A DNA stretch of 45,564 nucleotides. It comes from Phycisphaerales bacterium (lineage in GTDB: Bacteria; Planctomycetota; Phycisphaerae; Sedimentisphaerales; Anaerohalosphaeraceae). The stretch's first letter is position 1, and each line of letters starts with the position of its first letter. The notes under the pieces were generated by a model that was given only the letters and a program-made list of their open reading frames with translations, was not told where the DNA came from and ran no database searches. Of this stretch, positions 17,920-26,681 are shown piece by piece. Made by a program: the position numbers and the translations under genes. The stretch is taken from the NCBI GenBank assembly GCA_011053245.1, contig DRGS01000207.1, positions 1 to 45,564 on the forward strand, in the 5' to 3' direction.

Positions 17920-20900
17920 ATGGCAAAGAAACGCTTTAACTGGCTGCTTGCGGTTGTACTGGTCATCGGTGCGATCGTTCTGGGGACCACCGCTTTTTCT
18001 TTACGGCAATGGCAGAGGAACCGCATCGGCGAAAAGTCGCTTAATATCGGTTTGCAAGCATACGACCAGGGTCAGTGGCAAGACGCAGCAAATAACCTCG
18101 GACGTTATCTCGGTTTTGAGCAAACAAATATCGATGTGATGAACAAATACGCTCATGCCCACCTGAGCATCAGGCCCCTCGAAAGAGCCAACATACTTCA
18201 GGCCATAGCCACTTACCGCGCGGTCCTTCGGCTTGCCCCGTCAAATACCGACATTGCTGTCAAGCTGATAGAGTTATATTTACAGATGTCGATCCCGGCA
18301 GAGGCCGAGCTTATCGCAAGCCGCCATCTTAAACATAGAAATGCCCCGAAAGTACGACGATTTCTTGCCGTAGCGATTGCCCGGCAGAACAGGATAAAAG
18401 ATTCAGCCGAAGAATTGCGAAAGGTTATAGAAGAATTTCCGGAAGAAGTATTAGCTTACGAATTCCTCGCGAGATTGGCGCAGCGTTACCCCGAAAAAAT
18501 TGACGGCGGAGGCGAGTTTTGGCTTGACAGGGCCATTGAGGCCAACCCTTCATCTGCGCTTGCCTTCATCGTAACTGGCGGTTTCTACCTTGAGACGGGC
18601 CAGCGGAGTAAGGCTGTAAGATACCTCGAAGAGGCCGGACGTCTGGACACCTTGGATACTCAGACGTTGCTGCGATTTGGTACCGAACTGACAAAGGCGG
18701 GAATGTATGACCAAGCACGAAATTGTTTCAAAACCGTTTATGCTGTAGAACCGAAAAATCTTATACTCTGGAAAAAGTGGGCAATGCTGGCGATGAAAGT
18801 CAATTCAAAAGACGAGATGATCGAGGTTGCAGAGACCGGATCGAGAAAACTTGGATATCAATCCATAGATTTCATGTCAACGACAGCGGAACTGTTCATA
18901 AGTGCTGAAAATTTTGACCAGGCCGTAGAGTGCATCGGAAAGTTAAGGGCACTCGACCTCGAACCTGACAAGGTTGCATATTTGCAGGGGATGTTGGCAC
19001 AGGCACGCGATCAAAATCACAAAACAGTTAAATTCTGGAGGGAAGCGGTTTCACTTGGTAACAAAACAGAGAAGATGCGACTGGATCTCGCATCGGCATT
19101 GTACCAAAGCGGGGACAAACAATCGGCGATGCTCCAGCTTCGCGAACTGATCTCGGAAAACCCGGATAGCTTCCTGGGCCATTTTCGCCTTGCCATTTTT
19201 ATGGGTCGAAATGGAAATTTGCATGAGGCCGCCGAACATGCGCACTGGGCGGTTAAATTGGCACCGGAGAACATTGACGCCATGCTGCTTTATAACAAGA
19301 TTCGCATGAACCTCGCTGACGGTTATACAATGGGAAATAAACTGACCATTGATGAGATAGCCCAACAGACAGATGCTATGGAGAAGATTACGTCAGGGGA
19401 TCCTAAAGTCAAACTCGCACGATTCCAGATCGCCATGCATCGCAAGCGGTACGACCAAGCCGGAAAAATCCTTGACGAACTTAAAAAAAACGGCGAAATG
19501 AAGTTTGAGGTCGCCCTTGCCGAGATAGACCTGCTCTCTGCAATGGGTAAGGTTGACGAAGCGATAGCAAAGCTATACGCCATGATAAAGGACATACCGC
19601 AGGATATGATGCCGGTCCGGTACGTTGCGGTTCTGTTGGCCGGACACGGAAGCAAGGAAGATTGCGAAAGTGTCTTGAAAGAGGCGATCCGCAGGATTGA
19701 TGACTCGGAATCGAGACGGGAGATAGGTCTGCTCATGGCTTCATTTTATGACCAGTGGAACGAGAGCGGAAAATCCCTTCAGTTGTTGGAGACCCTTGCC
19801 GAGCAGTTGCCTTTCGACATTTCTATCAGACGCAGACTGCTAAAGTACAACCAGATCATCGCCGATCCGATCAAAGCAAGTAACATAATCGATTCCATCA
19901 GGACCATCGAAGGGCACCAGGGGTGGCAATGGCGATACGAACAGGCAAGGGTGTGGTATGCCGGTGAAAATTTCAAGAAGGAATATTTTCGTATGATTGA
20001 CTTGCTCAAGGAGAATCTGACGGCTAATCCGCAGGATCAGTTGAGTCGCATACTCCTTGGAGCCGTTTATGAAAAAGCCGGCGAGTTGCAGATGGCATTA
20101 GCGATGTACAAGCAGGTGCTTAACAAAAGTCCGGATGACGTCGCTATTGTCGCATCGACTGCGGCACTGCTATATAAAATGCAGGAATATGAACAGGCTG
20201 ACGAAATACTCAGCCTCGCAGACGGCAAGATGCTCGCTGATCCGAGGCTGTCGAATCTTGAGTTAAAGAACAATATCAGGAAGGGCAAACTCAGTTCAGC
20301 CGAAACCATTCTTCAGGATCTTGTCGTCAGGGATCCTAATAACCAGTCAATGCAATTGTCCCTTGCGCTGCTCAAGACACGGATGAAAAAATACCAGTCG
20401 GCTTCTGATCTGCTGCAAGAGCTTAGGGCCAAGGATCCTGATTCATTGACTATTACGGCGGCACTGGTTCAGTTGAACGTCGAACGAAAGTGGTATCAGG
20501 AGGCACTGTCGCTATGCGATCAAGCCGTGGAAAAGTTCAATGACGCTCCAGTTTACATCCTGCGAGGGCAAACGCATGACAAGTTCGGCAAAAAAGAACT
20601 TGCTGTCGCTGATTTCACGAAAGCAACTAAGATAGACCCCTACAATGCGAATGCATGGCTTTACAGGAGTGTTTTCTATGCATCACAAGGCATGACCGAA
20701 GAAGCGATCAAAGACATTGAAAGGGCGATGAGTCTGGACTCGGAAAACATTCAAGCCGCCAAACAGGCCGTCATATTGCTTTTGTCTTCCAGTGAGCCGT
20801 CAAGAATTCAACAGGCCGAAGAACTTCTGGCCACTGCCGCGGCAAAGCACCCGGACGACCTCGACCTGAAAATGTATCGTGCCGGTTTATTGCTTGCCAA

Positions 20901-22107
20901 AGCTACCGCACCTTCGCAAAAAGAAGCGATGGCTCTGCTGGAAAAGATAGCGGATGATTGTCCTGGAGCAGCCAGAGCATGGGCGATGCTCGCGAAGGTA
21001 CACCTAAAAAGTGCCCAGTTTGGCAAGGCTATGGATACCGTACTGCGCGGCTTGACATATTCACCCAACGACAAGGGACTATTACTGCTCAAAGCTGAAA
21101 CAGAGGCCAATCGAAGCCCGGCAATCGCGCTGCCCACCTTGCGGTCGCTCTGGCAGCTTGACCCCGGTGATATGGAACTTACCGTGAAGATCGCCGAAAT
21201 GTACATCGCATCACAACAGCCCCGAAGAGCCGTGGAGTTCCTGCTCAGCCAAACCTCCAATATCAAACAGGAAGATGAACCGGAAGTTTACACCGCCTTG
21301 GCCGTTGCACTCTACAAAGATAAAAAAATACCACAGGCACACTGGGAATTTGAAGAGCTTTATGAGACTGTAGATGACGACCGGAATATATTCATAACTG
21401 AAATGGGATTATTTATCGAAGATGGACTATGGGAGGATATGATCGTAAGAGTCAACCATAGACTGGAAAGGTATCCGGATGATGACGATACAATTGTCAA
21501 AGTCGCTGCCAATAGCGCATCGGTCGCCAGCAGAGACTCTTTAGCCGCCGCCGACAAGATACTCACGATGGTCACAGACAAATATCCGCGATCAACGGAG
21601 GCGATACTGACACGTGCCTTGATATTGCACATTGAAGGCCGCACTTCCGAAGCCGAACAACTCTACAGAAAAGTAATTGAGATCAAACCTGATTCCGTCA
21701 TAGCGGTCAATAATCTTGCCTGGATGATGTGCGAAGAACAGGGCAAACATCTACAGGCACTTAAATTGACCGAAAAGGCACTAAAGAACGCACCTGATTA
21801 CATTGACCTTCTCGATACAAGAGGAATGATACATTATCGCATGGGCAAGTACAAAAAAGCAGTAGACGACTTTACTAAATGCGTGAAACTGTATCCACGG
21901 CAATCTCCCACGATTTCCGTTTCATATTTTCATCTGGCAAGAGCCTTGGCCGCCAGCGACCAAAGGCATACCGCCATAGAGAATATGGAAAGATCCCTTG
22001 AAATAAATAAACGTCTCGGTGGATTGTCAATGCAGGATCTCACCGAAGCAAAACGCCTCCGTCAACAACTCTTACAGGAGAACAATAATGCAACTGTCAT
22101 CAGATGA
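17920..22107 (+). CDS. Giant membrane-anchored TPR protein (PEP-CTERM/exosortase cluster type)
   Basis: This protein of about 1395 aa has one N-terminal membrane helix (residues about 6-24, LLAVVLVIGAIVLGTTAF) and is otherwise tandem tetratricopeptide repeats; e.g. AYDQGQWQDAANNLGRYL and ALYQSGDKQSAMLQLRELI match the TPR consensus. It is probably anchored in the inner membrane with repeats in the periplasm. Large TPR lipoproteins or membrane proteins are standard members of exosortase/EPS clusters in Proteobacteria (PrsT-like), and a scaffold role for polymer assembly or export is inferred. Of two ATGs, 17920 is favoured because AAGGG sits nine bases away, against three for 17914. Its end overlaps the HTH gene by 20 bases. 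Confidence 0.88.
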   Translation: MAKKRFNWLLAVVLVIGAIVLGTTAFSLRQWQRNRIGEKSLNIGLQAYDQGQWQDAANNLGRYLGFEQTNIDVMNKYAHAHLSIRPLERANILQAIATYRAVLRLAPSNTDIAVKLIELYLQMSIPAEAELIASRHLKHRNAPKVRRFLAVAIARQNRIKDSAEELRKVIEEFPEEVLAYEFLARLAQRYPEKIDGGGEFWLDRAIEANPSSALAFIVTGGFYLETGQRSKAVRYLEEAGRLDTLDTQTLLRFGTELTKAGMYDQARNCFKTVYAVEPKNLILWKKWAMLAMKVNSKDEMIEVAETGSRKLGYQSIDFMSTTAELFISAENFDQAVECIGKLRALDLEPDKVAYLQGMLAQARDQNHKTVKFWREAVSLGNKTEKMRLDLASALYQSGDKQSAMLQLRELISENPDSFLGHFRLAIFMGRNGNLHEAAEHAHWAVKLAPENIDAMLLYNKIRMNLADGYTMGNKLTIDEIAQQTDAMEKITSGDPKVKLARFQIAMHRKRYDQAGKILDELKKNGEMKFEVALAEIDLLSAMGKVDEAIAKLYAMIKDIPQDMMPVRYVAVLLAGHGSKEDCESVLKEAIRRIDDSESRREIGLLMASFYDQWNESGKSLQLLETLAEQLPFDISIRRRLLKYNQIIADPIKASNIIDSIRTIEGHQGWQWRYEQARVWYAGENFKKEYFRMIDLLKENLTANPQDQLSRILLGAVYEKAGELQMALAMYKQVLNKSPDDVAIVASTAALLYKMQEYEQADEILSLADGKMLADPRLSNLELKNNIRKGKLSSAETILQDLVVRDPNNQSMQLSLALLKTRMKKYQSASDLLQELRAKDPDSLTITAALVQLNVERKWYQEALSLCDQAVEKFNDAPVYILRGQTHDKFGKKELAVADFTKATKIDPYNANAWLYRSVFYASQGMTEEAIKDIERAMSLDSENIQAAKQAVILLLSSSEPSRIQQAEELLATAAAKHPDDLDLKMYRAGLLLAKATAPSQKEAMALLEKIADDCPGAARAWAMLAKVHLKSAQFGKAMDTVLRGLTYSPNDKGLLLLKAETEANRSPAIALPTLRSLWQLDPGDMELTVKIAEMYIASQQPRRAVEFLLSQTSNIKQEDEPEVYTALAVALYKDKKIPQAHWEFEELYETVDDDRNIFITEMGLFIEDGLWEDMIVRVNHRLERYPDDDDTIVKVAANSASVASRDSLAAADKILTMVTDKYPRSTEAILTRALILHIEGRTSEAEQLYRKVIEIKPDSVIAVNNLAWMMCEEQGKHLQALKLTEKALKNAPDYIDLLDTRGMIHYRMGKYKKAVDDFTKCVKLYPRQSPTISVSYFHLARALAASDQRHTAIENMERSLEINKRLGGLSMQDLTEAKRLRQQLLQENNNATVIR

Positions 22108-22480
22108 TAATGATTTGGAGAGGACCGAATCGCTCTTCAAACAGCCGGGCGCAATTTTCGACGAAAAACAATGGACATTCCTAAAGCAGCGGTATCGTCT
22201 TACTTCAAGGGAAGTGCAGGTTGCCATACTTATTTGCCAGGGCTATGACAATGATCATATTGCCGAAATTCTTGGCATACAGCAGGGAACCGTAAAGACC
22301 CATGTCAGAAATGTCTACCGAAGAATACGCGTAAAAAATAAGATATCGCTCCTCCTGAAGTTCCTTGGAGACATAAACAAGGTACAGGCAAGGGATCAGG
22401 AGATGGAGAATCGAAAAACCATATCCGAAGTGGCTCCCGAGCCTCAGGTAATCGGCACAGAATTACCAAAAAAGATATAG
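22088..22480 (+). CDS. Short LuxR/GerE-type HTH regulator without a receiver domain
   Basis: This 130-aa protein has a single GerE helix-turn-helix at about residues 34-95: LTSREVQVAILICQGYDNDH, then IAEILGIQQGTVKTHVRNVY, matching the LuxR-C consensus including the TVKTH recognition helix. There is no receiver or autoinducer domain, so control must be through amount, partners or modification. The start at 22088 has AGGAG seven bases upstream inside the end of the TPR gene, giving a 20-base overlap; the frame extends upstream but with no better start. As last gene of the operon it may control the cluster or the PEP-CTERM substrate gene 372 bases downstream. This is inference. Confidence 0.85.
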   Translation: MQLSSDDNDLERTESLFKQPGAIFDEKQWTFLKQRYRLTSREVQVAILICQGYDNDHIAEILGIQQGTVKTHVRNVYRRIRVKNKISLLLKFLGDINKVQARDQEMENRKTISEVAPEPQVIGTELPKKI

Positions 22481-22851
22481 TTGATGTCTTCATCGCTGCC
22501 GATAGAGATCGCTAAACTGCTGAACGTAGGGCTTTGCGAACAGCAAAATAAGGACTTTTCTTATTTAAACTTATACGCGGAATATGTAGGATCATGGAGT
22601 GTTACAGTATGGCCCTCAGCTTAGGGGCATCGATTGGGGCGGATAGTTAAACAGAGTAAATATATTTCCAGATCATTGCAGAGAGCAGCCAACAAGATGA
22701 ATGAAATATTCACAGACAGGATCATAGCGGACGTGTTTTTCGAACTTAGTCGACCGCCGCCGGCGATGGAATACATCGTCGAATCAGTACTTCGTAGAAG
22801 GCATCGGACGAAAACGTTTTCGTCAATATCGAATAGGGAAAGGGGCAGAAA
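22481..22851 (+). other. Leader region before the PEP-CTERM gene
   Basis: This 371-base gap separates the polysaccharide operon from the exosortase-substrate gene. It contains a perfect 7-bp inverted repeat at 22546-22566 (AAATAAG, 7-base loop, CTTATTT), which could be an operator or weak terminator, and a possible 52-aa reading frame at 22697-22855. I saw no convincing sigma-70 or sigma-54 promoter, although separate control of the substrate gene would be expected. Confidence 0.4.
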
Positions 22852-22855
22852 ATGA
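22697..22855 (+). CDS. Possible 52-aa protein upstream of PEP-CTERM gene
   Basis: A short frame starts MNEIFTDRIIADVF and ends in an arginine-rich tail; its TGA overlaps the ATG of the PEP-CTERM gene (ATGA), which suggests translational coupling. No good ribosome binding site precedes the ATG; the frame extends back to a TTG at 22634. No recognised domain. It may be a leader peptide or chance. Confidence 0.25.
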   Translation: MNEIFTDRIIADVFFELSRPPPAMEYIVESVLRRRHRTKTFSSISNRERGRK

Positions 22856-23502
22856 ATAAAACAATGTCAGTTGTGGTTTTAGTCGTGTTGTTACTTGTAG
22901 GGGGCGTAGCGGCATTTCCTACACTTGACGTAATTCTTGGAAGATCGTATTCCGGCGCCGCCGGTCCGTCTGATGATTATGTGCAACTGCTTGATATAAG
23001 CGGCGACCCGGTCGCTTCGATGGCGGTACAGATACTCGAAGGCGCAGGCTACCAGAATGATAGCATCTTCGGTATATATGATCCGGTCACGGAAAGCCAG
23101 TTAGTTGTTCTTGTCGGAGACGACAGCCAGCTTGCAGCCGCTCTTGGCAACATCGGACCATCCGGTTCAAGTACACCGGTATCGGTCGAAGATGTTGGCA
23201 CTGTCCAGGGTTTCTTTATGTTTGACTCAGGAGCCGGATACACCAATGGTACTTCTTCCGGCACTTCTTACGGTACTTCTTCCGGCACGGGCACTGGCTC
23301 CATAGGTGATGGCGTCGGAGAAGAAATTGCTTATGATACGGGTATTGCCGAAGATGTCATCGCTGCTCTTGAAGAAGGCTCTGGTGATGGCGATTTTTCT
23401 GGTGTTGGCAACGACCTGCCCCATGCCCCGGCTCCAGGAGCAATTCTGCTTGCTGGCATCGGTATAGGATTCGTCGGATGGCTACGCAGGCGTATGATTT
23501 AG
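22852..23502 (+). CDS. Secreted protein with PxPG-type PEP-CTERM sorting tail (candidate exosortase substrate)
   Basis: This 216-aa protein starts with a signal peptide (residues 1-21, VVVLVVLLLVGGVAAFP). The middle is acidic and includes a Ser/Thr/Gly-rich stretch (about 125-150, TSSGTSYGTSSGTGTGS) that looks like a linker or O-glycosylation region. The C-terminus is a tripartite sorting signal: HAPAPGA at 191-197, a short membrane helix (ILLAGIGIGFVGWL) and RRR at 212-214. Canonical PEP-CTERM has PEP; PAPG is the variant I associate with planctomycetes. AGGGG precedes the ATG. The exosortase of the upstream operon would cut near the PAPG and release or couple the protein at the cell surface. 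Confidence 0.82.
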   Translation: MNKTMSVVVLVVLLLVGGVAAFPTLDVILGRSYSGAAGPSDDYVQLLDISGDPVASMAVQILEGAGYQNDSIFGIYDPVTESQLVVLVGDDSQLAAALGNIGPSGSSTPVSVEDVGTVQGFFMFDSGAGYTNGTSSGTSYGTSSGTGTGSIGDGVGEEIAYDTGIAEDVIAALEEGSGDGDFSGVGNDLPHAPAPGAILLAGIGIGFVGWLRRRMI

Positions 23503-23522
23503 TACTTTGTCCGCAGGATAAT

Positions 23523-23588
23523 ATTGGGTTATCTCGAAGTGCCTGACAAAGCAGCCAATGGTTGCCAGAGGTGAGGATCCAACCCAAT
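23523..23588. terminator. Possible bidirectional inverted repeat between convergent genes
   Basis: An 8-bp perfect inverted repeat (ATTGGGTT at 23523-23530, AACCCAAT at 23581-23588) spans most of the 107-base gap between the convergent PEP-CTERM and RidA-like genes. The 50-base loop is long and no T-run follows, so termination is only a guess from position. Confidence 0.25.
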
Positions 23589-23609
23589 TACGCGAACATA
23601 CTACTATGA

Positions 23610-24746
23610 TCACACGGTACTTTTGTTCATAGCATCAAGTTCCAATTCAAACAGAAGATCATCCCTGCAAACATCGGCATGAATTTTAATATGGGGTATT
23701 TTAATCCCATTGGCCCGACAATAATCATCGAATAATCCAAAATCTTTGTGGTGCTTAAAATACGCCAGCGAAGTTACCGTGTCTGCCCAATCCATGCCCG
23801 CGTTATTAAGGATTGCATGAACCACCTGCATCGTCATTTCGATCTGAGCGGAAGTGTCATCGACAAAGAGGGTGTCGCCTGATTTGTCGATGCTTGCCGT
23901 CCCGGAGATATAAAGTCTGCCGCTGTCAGGCGTGCTGACCTTTACCGCCCGACTGAAAGAGCTTTTGTAGTCCAGTGCTGGATTTTGCAGTGGCGAGTCC
24001 ACACTTTGCAGAGTTGCATTATTTGTCTTTGGTATTACAGCCAGAACATTTGCGACCAAAGCCTTATTCTGTAGATTCATAACGCCAATGCCGGTACTGG
24101 CAGGGACGAGCTTATTGAAAAGATCATGACGTTCGAAAAACTGATCCCTTGCCTTATTAAGATCGCCGTACCATGAAAGAATATCCTGAATAAACAACCA
24201 AGTCCTGATCGTATCCGAAAAATTCAAACCAAGTCCTTGAAGTATTGCATGAGATCGTTCAAATAGATTATCTGCCTGATCGTATTTGCTTGCATCTTCG
24301 TTATCCGGCAAAACATTTAACATATAATACTTTGTGTGCGCATCTTCAAACTCATAGCCGACACATACGTCTTCAAAATAAAGCCGCTTTAAGTTCGCTC
24401 CTGTCACGGCATGGACCTGAATATCCAAAGGCGTACCATCCACTGAGTCATCCTGTAATATGCAAAGCGGTAAAACCCCATCCGCATCCGTCTGCACTTC
24501 AATAAGCCTCAACGCCTCTTCGATGTCGCAATGACTGCCAAAAAGTCGAATTGAAACGGGTTTAGCGTCCTGCGTTTTTAGAAATTCAAGAACCCTGTCG
24601 ACGACCCCGGTCCCTTCGCTATGATTTTCCGTGGAATTAACCCAATACTCTTTGCAATTTTCCTTGTCAAGAAGTTGTACCTCAAAACAGTCCTGTATTT
24701 GTGCCATATTGTCCTTACATAATATATTTTCTGCGAAACATTTCAT
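23610..24746 (-). CDS. RidA/YjgF-fold protein of the chorismatase-like (FkbO/Hyg5/XanB2) type
   Basis: This 378-aa protein has two RidA-like halves. The central IRTWLFIQDILSWYGDLNKA segment followed by VPASTGIGV (near residues 192-235) and the C-terminal RLYISGTASID, which continues through TSAQIEMTMQVVHAIL to DWADTVTSLAYFKHHKD, match the pattern of chorismatase-like proteins, in which a FkbO-like domain precedes a RidA fold. Known members hydrolyse chorismate to dihydroxy- or hydroxybenzoate. Whether this one does is unclear: it is found alone, with no aromatic pathway genes around it. It is transcribed against the PEP-CTERM gene and divergently from the DUF1549 operon, sharing a 237-base promoter region with it. 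Confidence 0.65.
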   Translation of the reverse strand: MKCFAENILCKDNMAQIQDCFEVQLLDKENCKEYWVNSTENHSEGTGVVDRVLEFLKTQDAKPVSIRLFGSHCDIEEALRLIEVQTDADGVLPLCILQDDSVDGTPLDIQVHAVTGANLKRLYFEDVCVGYEFEDAHTKYYMLNVLPDNEDASKYDQADNLFERSHAILQGLGLNFSDTIRTWLFIQDILSWYGDLNKARDQFFERHDLFNKLVPASTGIGVMNLQNKALVANVLAVIPKTNNATLQSVDSPLQNPALDYKSSFSRAVKVSTPDSGRLYISGTASIDKSGDTLFVDDTSAQIEMTMQVVHAILNNAGMDWADTVTSLAYFKHHKDFGLFDDYCRANGIKIPHIKIHADVCRDDLLFELELDAMNKSTV

Positions 24747-24983
24747 CTATAGACAGTGTATGATACAATACGTTTCGCAAAAATTAAACCCCTAATATAA
24801 AAAATAGGGGATAAGAATTTTTGCAAGATATGCAATTTTGCCGTTACCAAAGGATGGTTTAGATACACTGATAGGGTGTAGAGTGCAAACAAACGGATTT
24901 CAGGGTTTGTCAGAGGAATGACCGATTGGGTTCGTCATGATAAACTCCGATGAGCCTTGTACACTGGTAGAGATTGGATTTTG

Positions 24984-26678
24984 ATGCGTAACTCTTGTTT
25001 TTTTAAAATAGCTGCCCAAAAAATACTTCTTGTCGCTTTCTTTATAGGCTGTATCGGAGTTGTTGATGCAGAGCATGAGGTTGTCCGTGCCTTTGAAAGT
25101 CGGCGCGGATATACTGCGGTAAATGAGATCGATAAGATAGTTTCTGTCGCACTACGAAAAAAATATATAACCCCTGCCAGACTCTGTTCCGACCAGGTTT
25201 TCATCAGGCGTGTCTATCTTGACGTAACGGGCACATTACCGGAACCACAAGATGTTCGCAAATTTCTCCAGAATAACCGCCCCAATAAGCGCACCATGCT
25301 GATCGACTCTCTGATGGAGCATAAAGAGTTTGCGGAGTATTGGTCACTGAAATGGAGTGACTTGTTAAGGGTCAAAGCCGAGTTCCCGATCAATCTTTGG
25401 CCCAATGCCGTCCAAGCCTATCATCGCTGGATTCAAAATGCTATCGAAACAAATATGCCTTACGATAAATTTGCGCGCGAACTGTTGACATCCAGCGGCA
25501 GCAACTTCCGCGTCCCACAGGTCAATTTCTATCGCGCGATCCAGGGGACCGAGCCTGAGTCCATAGCAAATGCGGCGGCACTTACTTTCATGGGACTGCG
25601 GCTGGACAAATTACCCAAACGCAATCAGGATGGAATGATTTCTTTATTTTCAAGGGTCGGATACAAAAGTACTGCTGAGTGGAAAGAGGAGATCGTCTTT
25701 CTCGACCCTGCCAAAACCGAATCTTTCAAAGCGCTTTTGCCAGATGGTACCTCTATTCAGGTGCCACAGGGAAAGGATCCTCGCGTAGCCTTTGCCGATT
25801 GGCTGATAACTTCGAAAAATCCATGGTTTGCAAAAAATATCGTCAATCGGATCTGGGCATGGCTCCTTGGCAGAGGTATCATTCACGCCCCTGACGATAT
25901 TCGACCGGACAATCCCGCCGTATACCCGGAGGTATTGGACTATCTGCAAAAGGAGCTTGTCAAGAATGATTATGACCTGCAGCATATTTACCGGCTGATA
26001 CTCAACTCCCACACATACCAGCAATCGCCTATTCCGCAAAGTGACGACCCCAAAGCCGAGAGCATGTTTGCCTGCTATCCCGTCCGTCAGTTGGACGCCG
26101 AAGTTCTCATTGACGCACTTTGCAAGATCACCGGGAGCAGTGAAACCTATTTAAGTCTCATCCCCGAACCCTTTAGTTTCGTCCCCCAGGAACAAAGGTC
26201 CATCGGTCTGGCCGACGGAAGCATAACCAGTCAGTTCCTTGAGATGTTCGGACGCCCGGCTCGTGATACGGGCCTCGAATCGGAACGAAAAAACAACCCT
26301 ACGGACGCCCAGCGATTACACTTATTGAATTCAACGCACATTCAAAATAAGATCACAAAGAGTAGAGTATTACTAACGCCGCCTAAGTATCCTAAGACTC
26401 CCATGACTGCCAATGCCAAGGCTGCCAGAAATGCTAAGACTTCCAAGGCTGCCAGGGCCAAAGCTGCTAAAGCTGCCAGAGCTGCCAAGGCCGCCAGGAA
26501 AAAAAAGCGACTGCCCATAGAAATGCTTTATTTGCGTATCATGGCACGCTTCCCAACGGAGGCAGAGATAGAAGTTGCGAGAAAATACTATTCAACTTCG
26601 GGACTGAGTCAAAGGGAGGCCACAAACGATCTTGTTTGGGCTTTGATCAATACAAAAGAATTTTTATACAGGCATTAA
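24984..26678 (+). CDS. Secreted DUF1549/DUF1553 protein lacking the usual CxxCH stretch
   Basis: This 564-aa protein has a signal peptide (about residues 1-29, ILLVAFFIGCIGVVDA), a DUF1549 domain (RVYLDVTGTLPEPQDVRKFL near 75) and a DUF1553 domain (FADWLITSKNPWFAKNIVNR, YPVRQLDAEVLIDAL). These are hallmark planctomycete envelope proteins, thought to act with DUF1501 partners in polymer degradation. In most members a CxxCHxHP heme-like motif follows the FMGLR segment; here FMGLRLDKLPKRNQDG replaces it with no cysteines. A Lys/Ala-rich tract (26400-26510, repeated KAAKAARAAKA units) interrupts the C-terminal part. The ATG at 24984 is preferred over an in-frame TTG at 24957 because it leaves a proper signal peptide. 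Confidence 0.88.
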   Translation: MRNSCFFKIAAQKILLVAFFIGCIGVVDAEHEVVRAFESRRGYTAVNEIDKIVSVALRKKYITPARLCSDQVFIRRVYLDVTGTLPEPQDVRKFLQNNRPNKRTMLIDSLMEHKEFAEYWSLKWSDLLRVKAEFPINLWPNAVQAYHRWIQNAIETNMPYDKFARELLTSSGSNFRVPQVNFYRAIQGTEPESIANAAALTFMGLRLDKLPKRNQDGMISLFSRVGYKSTAEWKEEIVFLDPAKTESFKALLPDGTSIQVPQGKDPRVAFADWLITSKNPWFAKNIVNRIWAWLLGRGIIHAPDDIRPDNPAVYPEVLDYLQKELVKNDYDLQHIYRLILNSHTYQQSPIPQSDDPKAESMFACYPVRQLDAEVLIDALCKITGSSETYLSLIPEPFSFVPQEQRSIGLADGSITSQFLEMFGRPARDTGLESERKNNPTDAQRLHLLNSTHIQNKITKSRVLLTPPKYPKTPMTANAKAARNAKTSKAARAKAAKAARAAKAARKKKRLPIEMLYLRIMARFPTEAEIEVARKYYSTSGLSQREATNDLVWALINTKEFLYRH

Positions 26679-26681
26679 AAA

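Noticed and set aside
24957..24983. Upstream TTG start of the DUF1549 gene
   Set aside because: It would place nine polar residues before the signal peptide; the ATG at 24984 gives a normal one.
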